NCBI GenBank assembly: GCA_046706145.1
Contig: JBJKPP010000148.1
Span: 1 to 12,898 of the forward strand
From: JBJKPP01 sp046706145
GTDB lineage: Bacteria > Bacteroidota > Ignavibacteria > Ignavibacteriales > Ignavibacteriaceae
Direction: 5' to 3'
DNA: 12,898 nt
Both the position numbers and the translations under genes were made by a program. Each line of letters starts with the position of its first letter. Within the stretch, counting starts at the first letter, position 1. Below the pieces are notes generated by a model. It had not been told where the DNA came from. It did no database searches and saw nothing but the letters and a program-made list of their open reading frames with translations. This document shows, piece after piece, positions 7,490 through 12,898 of the stretch.

Positions 7490-8377
7490 ATGAAAGAGTT
7501 CAAAGTTTTATTATTCTATAAATACGTTGCCGTCTATGATCCGGAAAAATTTGCGACAGAACATCTCTCTTGGTGTGATCAGCATGAAATTAAGGGTAGA
7601 GTTTTTGTTTCAAAGGAAGGAATAAATGGCACTGTTTCCGGACGAACGAAAAATATAGAAGATTACAAAAATAATTTAAGAAGCTACAATATTTTCCAGG
7701 ATATTATTTTCAAGGAAGATGAAGAGGAAGAGTGTGCTTTTAATAAAATGCATGTAAGAGTAAAAGATGAGATAGTTCATTCAGATCTTAGCAGCACTTC
7801 TCTGAGGAATGGTGGAAAACGGCTTGCTCCCGAACAACTTCTGGAGTTTTATGAGTCCGGGAAAGATTTTGTAATTATAGATGCTAGAAACTGGTATGAA
7901 AGTAAAATTGGAAGGTTTAAAAATGCAATTACTCCACAGATGAAAAATTTTAGAGAGTGGAAAAATGTAGCCGAAGAAATTTCTGATTATAAAAATAAAA
8001 CGGTTGTTACTTATTGTACCGGTGGTATAAGATGTGAAAAAGCATCGGCATATTTAGTTGAAAACGGATTTAAGGATGTTTACCAATTAGACGGCGGTAT
8101 TGTCACTTATACGAAAAAATTTCCTGATACTTATTGGGAAGGTGGCATATTTGTTTTTGATGAAAGAAGAGTTGTTGAACCAAATTCAAAAGGAGAATTA
8201 AAATACATTTCCAAATGCTATTTCTGCGGAAAGCCCACATCTTATTATATAAATTGTCATAATCTTGACTGCGATAAACTGTTCGTTTGTTGTCATGAAT
8301 GCAAAATCGAACACGATTACTGCTGCTCGGAAGTATGCAGAACATCTCCTCATAGACGTAATAAATATTACGGGTAA
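7490..8377 (+). CDS. trhO: tRNA uridine(34) hydroxylase, rhodanese-domain protein (YceA/UPF0176 family)
   Basis: Family members such as E. coli TrhO (YceA) carry out oxygen-dependent hydroxylation of the wobble uridine of certain tRNAs, giving 5-hydroxyuridine. The 295 residues have the full plan: an N-terminal alpha/beta domain (1-100) with SKEGINGTVSG (41-51), a rhodanese domain (about 112-215) with the active-site loop YCTGGIRCEKASA (175-187, Cys176 and Cys182), then YQLDGGIVTY (198-207). A cysteine-rich C-terminus follows, with ten cysteines at 243, 246, 256, 261, 267, 268, 271, 278, 279 and 283, typical of the longer members. The ATG at 7490 fits the family start (MKEFKVLLFYKY); no Shine-Dalgarno is visible. 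It follows the GH92 gene by 43 bases with no terminator between, so it may be cotranscribed. TAAATTTG at 7458-7465 matches the Bacteroides -7 consensus but lacks a -33 partner. Two tandem TAA stops end it. Confidence 0.92.
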   Translation: MKEFKVLLFYKYVAVYDPEKFATEHLSWCDQHEIKGRVFVSKEGINGTVSGRTKNIEDYKNNLRSYNIFQDIIFKEDEEEECAFNKMHVRVKDEIVHSDLSSTSLRNGGKRLAPEQLLEFYESGKDFVIIDARNWYESKIGRFKNAITPQMKNFREWKNVAEEISDYKNKTVVTYCTGGIRCEKASAYLVENGFKDVYQLDGGIVTYTKKFPDTYWEGGIFVFDERRVVEPNSKGELKYISKCYFCGKPTSYYINCHNLDCDKLFVCCHECKIEHDYCCSEVCRTSPHRRNKYYG

Positions 8378-8392
8378 TAAATTCCTTTTTTT
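8357..8392 (+). terminator. Possible terminator of trhO, hairpin inside the last codons
   Basis: CGTAATA (8357-8363) and TATTACG (8366-8372) form a perfect 7-base inverted repeat with a two-base centre, lying within the last codons of trhO. A run of seven T follows at 8386-8392, but 13 bases separate it from the stem, further than in a normal intrinsic terminator. The stem is A/T-rich. It is a candidate only. Confidence 0.3.
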
Positions 8393-8587
8393 AATTTAAT
8401 TCTTGCTTAAGAACACTAAGAAATGTTCTACTCCTAATCCTTTAAAGCAAATATATTTGATTACATATCGTGGAAAAATCAATTTTTCTATAAATAATTG
8501 TAATGTGATTTATAACTTTGGCAATTTGATTTAGGATAAAAAAATTATATTTTGTTTCAGATTTAGATGATTTATTAAACTGACGTG

Positions 8588-8617
8588 TAAGAGATATTAT
8601 AAGAATTAAGAGATATT
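8588..8617. repeat. Tandem exact 11-base direct repeat upstream of nuoA
   Basis: TAAGAGATATT occurs at 8588-8598 and again at 8607-8617, a 19-base period close to two helical turns. It lies about 135-165 bases before nuoA. Such spacing suits a protein binding as two units on one face of the DNA, so it is a candidate control site for the nuo operon. Chance repetition in A/T-rich DNA is not excluded. Confidence 0.35.
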
Positions 8618-8746
8618 GATCCGCGGGTAGATAATTCATCAAAGTGCCCTGTATTTAACTGTAAGGTGCTTTTCAACCCACTTGCTAAATGTTAAGCTTG
8701 TTTATTAGTTATCATCCGGTAAAGTTTAACATGCAAGTCAGTAAAC

Positions 8747-8751
8747 AGGAG
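8747..8751 (+). promoter_or_regulatory. nuoA ribosome binding site that questions the start codon
   Basis: AGGAG ends one base before the ATG at 8753, far too close for normal initiation there. The TTG codon in the same frame at 8759-8761 sits seven bases downstream of AGGAG, which is ideal. Either start gives a NuoA differing by only two residues. Confidence 0.55.
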
Positions 8752-8752
8752 A

Positions 8753-9199
8753 ATGACTTTGATTCAACAAGTACACACATCATATTGGCCAATTCTGGTT
8801 TACGCAATTCTCATTTTGCTTACAGTTGGTGGAATGTTAGTCCTATCATACTTTCTAGGCGAGCGCCACAAAGAAAAAGCCACTGGAGAAATTTACGAAT
8901 CCGGTATTGCTGCTACGGGAGACGCAAGAGTAAGGTTTTCTGTACACTTTTACATTATAGCAATGTTCTTCGTAATATTTGATCTTGAAAGTGCTTTTAT
9001 AGTAGCATGGGCAATTGCTTTTCTTGATGTTGGATGGGCTGGTTACATTGCCGTCCTTGTTTTTGTTGGATTGTTACTGGTTGTTTTACTTTATGAATGG
9101 AAAATAGGAGCTTTAGATTTTGGTCCGGATGGAAAGAAAATATTGAAAGCATATAAGAAAAAAATTGCTGCAAATAAAATTCATAATCCTGGAGTTTAG
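8753..9199 (+). CDS. nuoA: NADH-quinone oxidoreductase subunit A (complex I membrane subunit)
   Basis: Small membrane subunit of proton-pumping NADH:quinone oxidoreductase, placed near the quinone entrance where the membrane arm meets the peripheral arm. The 148 residues hold three predicted transmembrane helices at about 11-35, 64-90 and 97-117. The conserved block runs YESG (48-51), GDARVRFSVHFY (56-67) and IFDLESAF (75-82); Asp77 and Glu79 correspond to the conserved acidic pair of the second helix. YESG replaces the YECG of many homologs, so the cysteine often seen there is absent. As far as I recall this serine form is common in related lineages. The charged tail (127-148) is lysine-rich. 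The start may be ATG 8753 or TTG 8759 (see the ribosome binding site entry). First gene of the operon visible here; its TAG stop directly abuts the nuoB ATG. Confidence 0.93.
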   Translation: MTLIQQVHTSYWPILVYAILILLTVGGMLVLSYFLGERHKEKATGEIYESGIAATGDARVRFSVHFYIIAMFFVIFDLESAFIVAWAIAFLDVGWAGYIAVLVFVGLLLVVLLYEWKIGALDFGPDGKKILKAYKKKIAANKIHNPGV

Positions 9200-9841
9200 A
9201 TGAAATGGTGGTTCTCAAATACTATTGAGCCTGCTGGAAAAATTTCCGGTAATAGCTCTTTTGAAGAAACATTACAGAAGAGTTTAGTTCTAACAAGACT
9301 TAGTGATCTTATAGCCTGGGGAAGAAAAAATTCTATTTGGCCATTCAATTTTGGATTGTCGTGTTGTTTTGTTGAAATGGCCACAAGCCTAACAAGCAAA
9401 TATGATATTGCCCGCTTTGGTGCTGAAGTAATTCGAGGGACCCCCAGAGAAGCCGATCTCATGGTCATTGCAGGTACGGTTTTCATAAAAATGGCCCCAA
9501 TAATTAAAAGATTATATGAACAAATGATGGAACCTCGTTGGATTATATCGATGGGTTCATGTGCAAACTCCGGCGGCATGTACGATATTTATAGTGTTGT
9601 ACAGGGAGTTGATAAATTCATGCCGGTTGATGTTTATGTCCCGGGTTGTCCTCCTAGACCGGATGCTTTTATGGAAGGTCTGGTAATGTTAAATCAGGCG
9701 GTTGGAAATGAAAAGAGACCTCTTAGCTGGGTCATCGGTCCGCAGGGAATTGTTAAAGCTGAAAAAACTTCCATGCGGGATTTGAAACATCCCGAAAGAA
9801 TGAAGATGACTAAAATTAAGCCGCCTTCGGAAATTTATTAG
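9200..9841 (+). CDS. nuoB: NADH-quinone oxidoreductase subunit B (N2 iron-sulfur cluster subunit)
   Basis: Peripheral-arm subunit that carries the terminal [4Fe-4S] cluster N2, which passes electrons to quinone at the interface with NuoD. The 213 residues include all four expected ligands: the adjacent Cys55 and Cys56 in FGLSCCFVEMA (51-61), Cys121 in GSCANSGG (119-126) and Cys150 in VPGCPPRPDA (147-156). ARFGAEVIRGTPREADLMVI (71-90) is the family core. The ATG at 9200 follows the nuoA stop with no spacer, and GGAG at 9191-9194, inside the end of nuoA, gives a five-base spacing, so translation is probably coupled. The N-terminal 30 residues and the basic C-terminal tail (from about 186) are variable in the family. 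The nuoCD gene follows after 73 bases containing a palindromic repeat. Confidence 0.96.
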   Translation: MKWWFSNTIEPAGKISGNSSFEETLQKSLVLTRLSDLIAWGRKNSIWPFNFGLSCCFVEMATSLTSKYDIARFGAEVIRGTPREADLMVIAGTVFIKMAPIIKRLYEQMMEPRWIISMGSCANSGGMYDIYSVVQGVDKFMPVDVYVPGCPPRPDAFMEGLVMLNQAVGNEKRPLSWVIGPQGIVKAEKTSMRDLKHPERMKMTKIKPPSEIY

Positions 9842-9851
9842 AATTTTTGTA

Positions 9852-9873
9852 GAGACGGAATAAATTCCGTCTC
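9852..9873. repeat. Palindromic intergenic repeat between nuoB and nuoCD
   Basis: GAGACGGAAT (9852-9861) and ATTCCGTCTC (9864-9873) form a perfect 10-base stem around two A residues. It is followed by CTGTAAAG rather than a T-run, so it is unlikely to be a simple terminator, and the operon must be read through it. Hairpins opening with TAGAGACG are, from memory, a common dispersed intergenic repeat style in several bacterial groups, so a REP- or MITE-like origin is likely. As RNA it could protect or separate the nuoAB part of the message. Confidence 0.7.
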
Positions 9874-9914
9874 CTGTAAAGAAATGAACAGTATCTCGTT
9901 TTTATTTAGAAATT

Positions 9915-11660
9915 ATGATTGATGTTGATTCTACACACGAAATAAAAGATAAGCTTGGATCATCGGTTGTTTATGAACAAGCAACGAAAGATAATATTCC
10001 AACATTTTGGATTAATAAAGAAAAAGTTGTTGAAGTATTAAATTATCTGAAAAATGAAATTGACGATCCGTATAAAATGCTCTACGACCTTACAGCAATT
10101 GATGAAAGAGCAAAAGCCAGTAAAAACGGCTCTCCTCAAACCGACTTTACGGTAGTTTATCATTTACTTTCATTCAATAGAAATTCAGACATAAGAATTA
10201 AAGTTCCTCTAAAGGGTGAGTTTCCATCTCTGCCTTCAATTAACAATTTATGGAGCAACGCAAATTGGTACGAGCGTGAAGCTTACGATATGTTCGGTAT
10301 TAAGTTCGATGGACATCCTTTTTTAAAAAGATTATTAATGCCATCTACGTGGCAAGGTCATCCTTTAAGGAAAGAACATCCTGCACGTGCAACAGAAATG
10401 GGTCCTTTCCAATTACCTGAAGAGAAGGAAGAAAAAGAAAATCAGGCTTTGCTATTTAGACCTGAAGAATGGGGCATGAAAAGAGAAAGTGAAGATTCCG
10501 AATTTTTGTTTATGAATGTTGGTCCCCAGCATCCCGGAACTCACGGGGTTCTAAGGTTGGTACTTCAGCTTGAAGGTGAAACTATTGTAGATATTGTTCC
10601 TGACATAGGTTTTCATCATCGCGGTGCAGAAAAAATGGCGGAGCGGCAATCGTGGCACACTTACATCCCTTATACAGATAGAATAGATTATCTTGGCGGC
10701 GTAATGAATAATCTTGCTTACCTTCTCGCTGTAGAACAATTGGCGGGAATTGAAGTACCTGACAGAGCCAAAGTAATTAGAATTATGTTGTGTGAATTAT
10801 TTAGGATAGCAAGTCATCTCGTTTGGTACGGTACGTTTGCTCAAGATATTGGTCAGCTTTCTCCTGTTTTCTATATGTTCTCCGACCGTGAAAAAATATT
10901 CGAAATTATCGGCGCTATTTGTGGGGACAGAATGCACCCCAACTGGTTTAGAATTGGCGGCGTGGTTGACGATTTACCAAACGGCTGGGAAAATATGATA
11001 ATGGATTTCCTGAAATATTTTCCAAAGCGGCTTAAGGAATACGATGGACTTGTAATGAAGAATAGAATATTCAAAGCCAGAACCAAAGGAATCGGAATTT
11101 ATGATACTGATGAAGCAATTGAGTGGGGAGTGACTGGACCTGGCTTAAGGGCCACGGGTTTCGACTGGGATTTTAGAAAGAAAAGACCTTATTCCGGTTA
11201 TGAACAATTTGATTTTGATATTCCAACTGCACAGAATGGCGATTGTTATGACCGCGCCGTTGTAAGAGTTGAAGAAATGAGACAAAGTGTGAGAATAATT
11301 GAGCAGTGTGTTAAAAATATGCCCGCTGGAGATTACAAATCAAGAAATCATCTGGCAACGCCGCCTATGAAAGATAAAACCATGCAGCATATAGAGACTT
11401 TAATTACTCATTTCTTAAATGTTAGTTGGGGGCCAGTTATTCCGGCGGGAGAAAGTTTTCATGGTATAGAAGGTACAAAAGGAGCGTATGGTTTTTACTT
11501 AGTCAGTGATGGCAATACGAGTTCTTATAGAACAAGAGTTAGAGCCCCATCTTTTCCACATATGCAAATGATATCTTACATTAGTAAAGGTTATACTGTC
11601 CCTGACCTCTTGTCTATACTTGGAAGTATTGATTTTGTTTTAGCGGATGTAGATAGATAA
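9915..11660 (+). CDS. nuoCD: NADH-quinone oxidoreductase fused subunits C and D
   Basis: Single 581-residue protein joining the 30-kDa (NuoC) and 49-kDa (NuoD) subunits, as in enterobacteria and some other lineages. NuoC occupies about 30-165, with WYEREAYDMFGIKFDGHPFL (118-137) and HPLRKEHPA (149-157) diagnostic. A charged linker (about 166-195, rich in Glu and Lys) leads to NuoD (about 196-581). NuoD has NVGPQHPGTHG (201-211), PDIGFHHRGAEK (229-240), YTDRIDYLGG (253-262), GPGLRATG (408-415), AQNGDCYDR (439-447) and the canonical C-terminus ending DVDR. His206 and Tyr259 correspond to the quinone-head-group His/Tyr pair of the family. The reading frame is continuous through the linker, so this is a true fusion. 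The start is ATG 9915 with an A/T-rich leader and no Shine-Dalgarno. nuoE follows after 46 bases. Confidence 0.96.
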   Translation: MIDVDSTHEIKDKLGSSVVYEQATKDNIPTFWINKEKVVEVLNYLKNEIDDPYKMLYDLTAIDERAKASKNGSPQTDFTVVYHLLSFNRNSDIRIKVPLKGEFPSLPSINNLWSNANWYEREAYDMFGIKFDGHPFLKRLLMPSTWQGHPLRKEHPARATEMGPFQLPEEKEEKENQALLFRPEEWGMKRESEDSEFLFMNVGPQHPGTHGVLRLVLQLEGETIVDIVPDIGFHHRGAEKMAERQSWHTYIPYTDRIDYLGGVMNNLAYLLAVEQLAGIEVPDRAKVIRIMLCELFRIASHLVWYGTFAQDIGQLSPVFYMFSDREKIFEIIGAICGDRMHPNWFRIGGVVDDLPNGWENMIMDFLKYFPKRLKEYDGLVMKNRIFKARTKGIGIYDTDEAIEWGVTGPGLRATGFDWDFRKKRPYSGYEQFDFDIPTAQNGDCYDRAVVRVEEMRQSVRIIEQCVKNMPAGDYKSRNHLATPPMKDKTMQHIETLITHFLNVSWGPVIPAGESFHGIEGTKGAYGFYLVSDGNTSSYRTRVRAPSFPHMQMISYISKGYTVPDLLSILGSIDFVLADVDR

Positions 11661-11706
11661 CGTTCTTAATCATAATCTTACTCTTAATCGAATTGAATAC
11701 TAAATT

Positions 11707-12171
11707 ATGTTAACAGAAGAAGAGAAAAAAGAAATACAAGAAGAATTAGAAATGCTGCCCTATAAAAGTGCTGGGTGTATTGATGCGTTAAAAGTTGTTC
11801 AGAAACATAGGAAATGGATTTCGGATGAAAGTGTTAAAGATATCGCAGAGTTTTTAGAAATGTCTATTGACGAAGTTGACGGTGTTGCTACTTTTTACAA
11901 TATGATTTATAGGAGACCTGTTGGACAGCACGTAGTTCATGTTTGCGATAGTGTAAGCTGCTGGATAATGGGATATAAAGATATCGTTGCTCACTTTAGT
12001 GATAAGTATGGAATTAAAATGGGTGAAACAACCAAAGATGGAAAGTTTACGTTACTGCCGGTTCAATGCCTTGGCACTTGCGACCGTGCACCAGCTATGC
12101 TTATAGATAAAAAACTGCATAGAGATTTAAATGTTGCTAAACTTAACGAAGTATTAAAAGAATATGAATAA
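11707..12171 (+). CDS. nuoE: NADH-quinone oxidoreductase subunit E ([2Fe-2S] N1a subunit)
   Basis: 24-kDa-type thioredoxin-fold subunit of the NADH-oxidising module. It holds the [2Fe-2S] cluster N1a beside NuoF. The 154 residues are typical for a bacterial NuoE. An N-terminal helical part (1-60) includes the CIDALKVVQKHRKWIS segment (24-39) and DEVDGVATFYNMI (55-67). The four cluster ligands follow as a C-x4-C pair, Cys80 and Cys85 in HVCDSVSCW, and a C-x3-C pair, Cys121 and Cys125 in QCLGTCDRAPA. The start is ATG at 11707, preceded by CTAAATT without a Shine-Dalgarno, like the nuoCD leader. It ends 107 bases before nuoF, a wide gap for this operon, which holds a second palindromic repeat. 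Confidence 0.95.
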   Translation: MLTEEEKKEIQEELEMLPYKSAGCIDALKVVQKHRKWISDESVKDIAEFLEMSIDEVDGVATFYNMIYRRPVGQHVVHVCDSVSCWIMGYKDIVAHFSDKYGIKMGETTKDGKFTLLPVQCLGTCDRAPAMLIDKKLHRDLNVAKLNEVLKEYE

Positions 12172-12205
12172 AAAAACTATCTAAAAATTAAATTAAGAAC
12201 AAACA

Positions 12206-12240
12206 TGTCATTTCGACCCCGATTTATCGAGGGAGAAATC
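12206..12240. repeat. Imperfect palindromic repeat between nuoE and nuoF
   Basis: Arms at 12210-12223 (ATTTCGACCCCGAT) and 12226-12239 (ATCGAGGGAGAAAT) pair at 11 of 14 positions around a two-base centre. Two of the three mismatches form a tandem G-A/A-G pair (12215-12216 with 12233-12234), which can be stable in RNA. The flanks TGTC before and the arm ending GAGAAATC resemble, from memory, the dispersed GTCATTTCGA...GAGAAATC repeats seen between genes in many Bacteroidota-type genomes. It has no T-run and is unrelated in sequence to the repeat at 9852-9873. Confidence 0.65.
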
Positions 12241-12278
12241 TTCATAGTAAAAAGTATTTACAGATAGAAACGCATAAA

Positions 12279-12898
12279 ATGGAAAGACCTTTAACAGAAC
12301 ATATTAGAAATGATGGCCAGTATTTAGACATAAAGGCCTACGAGAAGGTTGGTGGCTACTCAGCTCTAAGAAAAATTCTTAAGGGCATAGAACCACTGGA
12401 TGTTCAAAAGGCAGTTAAAGACTCTGGATTGAGAGGGCGCGGAGGTGCAGGGTTTCCCACGGGTACAAAATGGAGTTTTGTGCCTATGGGGGACAGTGCT
12501 CCGAAACAGAAATATTTGATTTGCAATGCAGATGAAATGGAACCTGGCACTTTTAAAGATAGAGTTTTACTTGAAGGAAATCCTCATCAATTAATAGAAG
12601 GAATGATAATTAGTTCTTATGCAATTCAAGCCCCCGATGCATTTATCTTTTTAAGAGGCGAATATGTTGAAGCGGAAGAAATTTTGTCGAAAGCTATAAA
12701 TGAAGCATATGAAGCTGGCTATCTTGGTAAAAATATTTTAGGCTCAGGTTACAATTTGGAATTTAAACTTCACATGAGCATAGGTCGTTATATGTGCGGT
12801 GAAGAAACAGGTTTGTTAAATGCACTTGAAGGTAAAAGAGCAACGCCGCGCGCAAAGCCGCCTTTCCCTCAAACAAGTGGACTATTCGGTAAACCTAC
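12279..12898 (+). CDS. nuoF: NADH-quinone oxidoreductase subunit F (FMN/NADH-binding), N-terminal part
   Basis: 51-kDa-type subunit that binds NADH and FMN and starts electron flow in complex I. The gene runs off the right edge after 206 codons plus two bases; about half of the usual 420-450 residues are present, and the C-terminal N3 cluster ligands lie outside. Seen here: YEKVGGYSALRKIL (21-34), the glycine-rich FMN loop LRGRGGAGFPTGTKW (51-65), CNADEMEPGTFKDR (82-95), LRGEY (125-129), and GRYMCGEETGLLNALEGKRA (169-188) followed by PRAKPPFPQTSGLFGKPT, which begins the next conserved block. The ATG at 12279 suits the family N-terminus; there is no Shine-Dalgarno and the leader is A-rich. It follows nuoE in the usual order, and nuoG would be expected next. 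Confidence 0.95.
   Translation, partial: MERPLTEHIRNDGQYLDIKAYEKVGGYSALRKILKGIEPLDVQKAVKDSGLRGRGGAGFPTGTKWSFVPMGDSAPKQKYLICNADEMEPGTFKDRVLLEGNPHQLIEGMIISSYAIQAPDAFIFLRGEYVEAEEILSKAINEAYEAGYLGKNILGSGYNLEFKLHMSIGRYMCGEETGLLNALEGKRATPRAKPPFPQTSGLFGKP

Larger units (their letters stand above)
8378..8752. other. A+T-rich intergenic region upstream of the nuo operon
   Basis: This stretch of 375 bases between trhO and nuoA shows no gene with recognisable protein features. It should contain the nuo promoter, but I cannot pick one with confidence. TAACTTTG (8513-8520) matches the Bacteroides -7 box without a -33 partner, and TTGGCA (8518-8523) is a good -35 hexamer without a -10 at the right distance. 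It also holds a six-base inverted repeat AGAACA/TGTTCT (8410-8415 and 8424-8429, eight-base loop, no T-run) and an exact 11-base direct repeat (8588-8617). I see no riboswitch or RNA gene. Confidence 0.6.

Noticed and set aside
8410..8429. AGAACA/TGTTCT inverted repeat as trhO terminator
   Set aside because: Six-base stem with an eight-base loop and no T-run after it; kept only as a note in the intergenic entry.
8442..8642. Minus-strand 66-residue ORF in the gap before nuoA
   Set aside because: Low-complexity composition typical of translated A/T-rich DNA, no family motif and no convincing ribosome binding site.
8689..8982. Plus-strand 97-residue ORF overlapping the start of nuoA in another frame
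   Set aside because: Most of it is a frame-shifted reading of nuoA, whose own frame carries the full family signature.
9196..9579. 127-residue minus-strand ORF opposite nuoB
   Set aside because: Antisense shadow of the conserved nuoB coding sequence with no recognisable protein features.
10400..10510. Possible frameshift or sequencing error joining nuoC and nuoD
   Set aside because: The linker frame is open, charged and without leftover start or stop signals. NuoCD fusions are a known arrangement.
11664..11689. Direct repeat TCTTAATC (11664-11671 and 11682-11689) between nuoCD and nuoE
   Set aside because: Only eight bases in an A/T-rich spacer within an operon; expected often enough by chance and with no promoter beside it.

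Overview
This A+T-rich window reads as a chromosomal segment of a bacterium from the Bacteroidota/Chlorobiota/Ignavibacteriota assemblage. The clues are a fused nuoCD gene in an operon that also has nuoE and nuoF, an exported GH92 alpha-mannosidase, a large soluble PAS-rich hybrid histidine kinase, a mix of clear Shine-Dalgarno sites and A/T-rich leaders with none, and short palindromic repeats between genes. The taxon is an inference from gene content only; nothing in the window fixes it.

Layout. Bases 1-447 are the 3' part of a class II CPD photolyase gene, open at the left edge. A GNAT acetyltransferase gene overlaps its stop by 4 bases (444-968). Converging on it from the minus strand is a 1226-residue hybrid histidine kinase (1014-4694) with five PAS domains, four of them near copies of one another, then HisKA, HATPase and two receiver domains. 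A 370-base divergent intergenic region (4695-5064) holds a 21-base dyad and a 12-base palindrome. It leads into a secreted GH92 glycosidase (5065-7446) and, 43 bases later, the tRNA-modifying rhodanese-family protein TrhO (7490-8377). After a 375-base A+T-rich gap comes the start of a complex I operon: nuoA (8753), nuoB, fused nuoCD, nuoE and a nuoF cut off by the right edge. nuoA and nuoB abut with no spacer. The later junctions are 46-107 bases wide, and two of them carry unrelated palindromic repeats.

How the genes work together. nuoA to nuoF encode one membrane arm subunit (A), the quinone-site and N2-cluster connecting module (B, CD) and the start of the NADH-oxidising module (E, F) of proton-pumping NADH:quinone oxidoreductase. 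All the ligand cysteines and motifs I could check are intact. The other genes are single-purpose housekeeping or accessory genes (DNA repair, acetyl transfer, glycan trimming, tRNA wobble modification, signalling) with no clear pathway in common. The kinase and the glycosidase share a divergent control region, which makes a regulatory link possible but unproven.

I found no mobile element with a transposase, no CRISPR array, no tRNA or rRNA, and no gene cluster that looks like an undescribed system. The most unusual signals are the two repeat types embedded in the nuo operon, the dyad upstream of the GH92 gene, the 19-base-period direct repeat upstream of nuoA, and the repeated PAS units.
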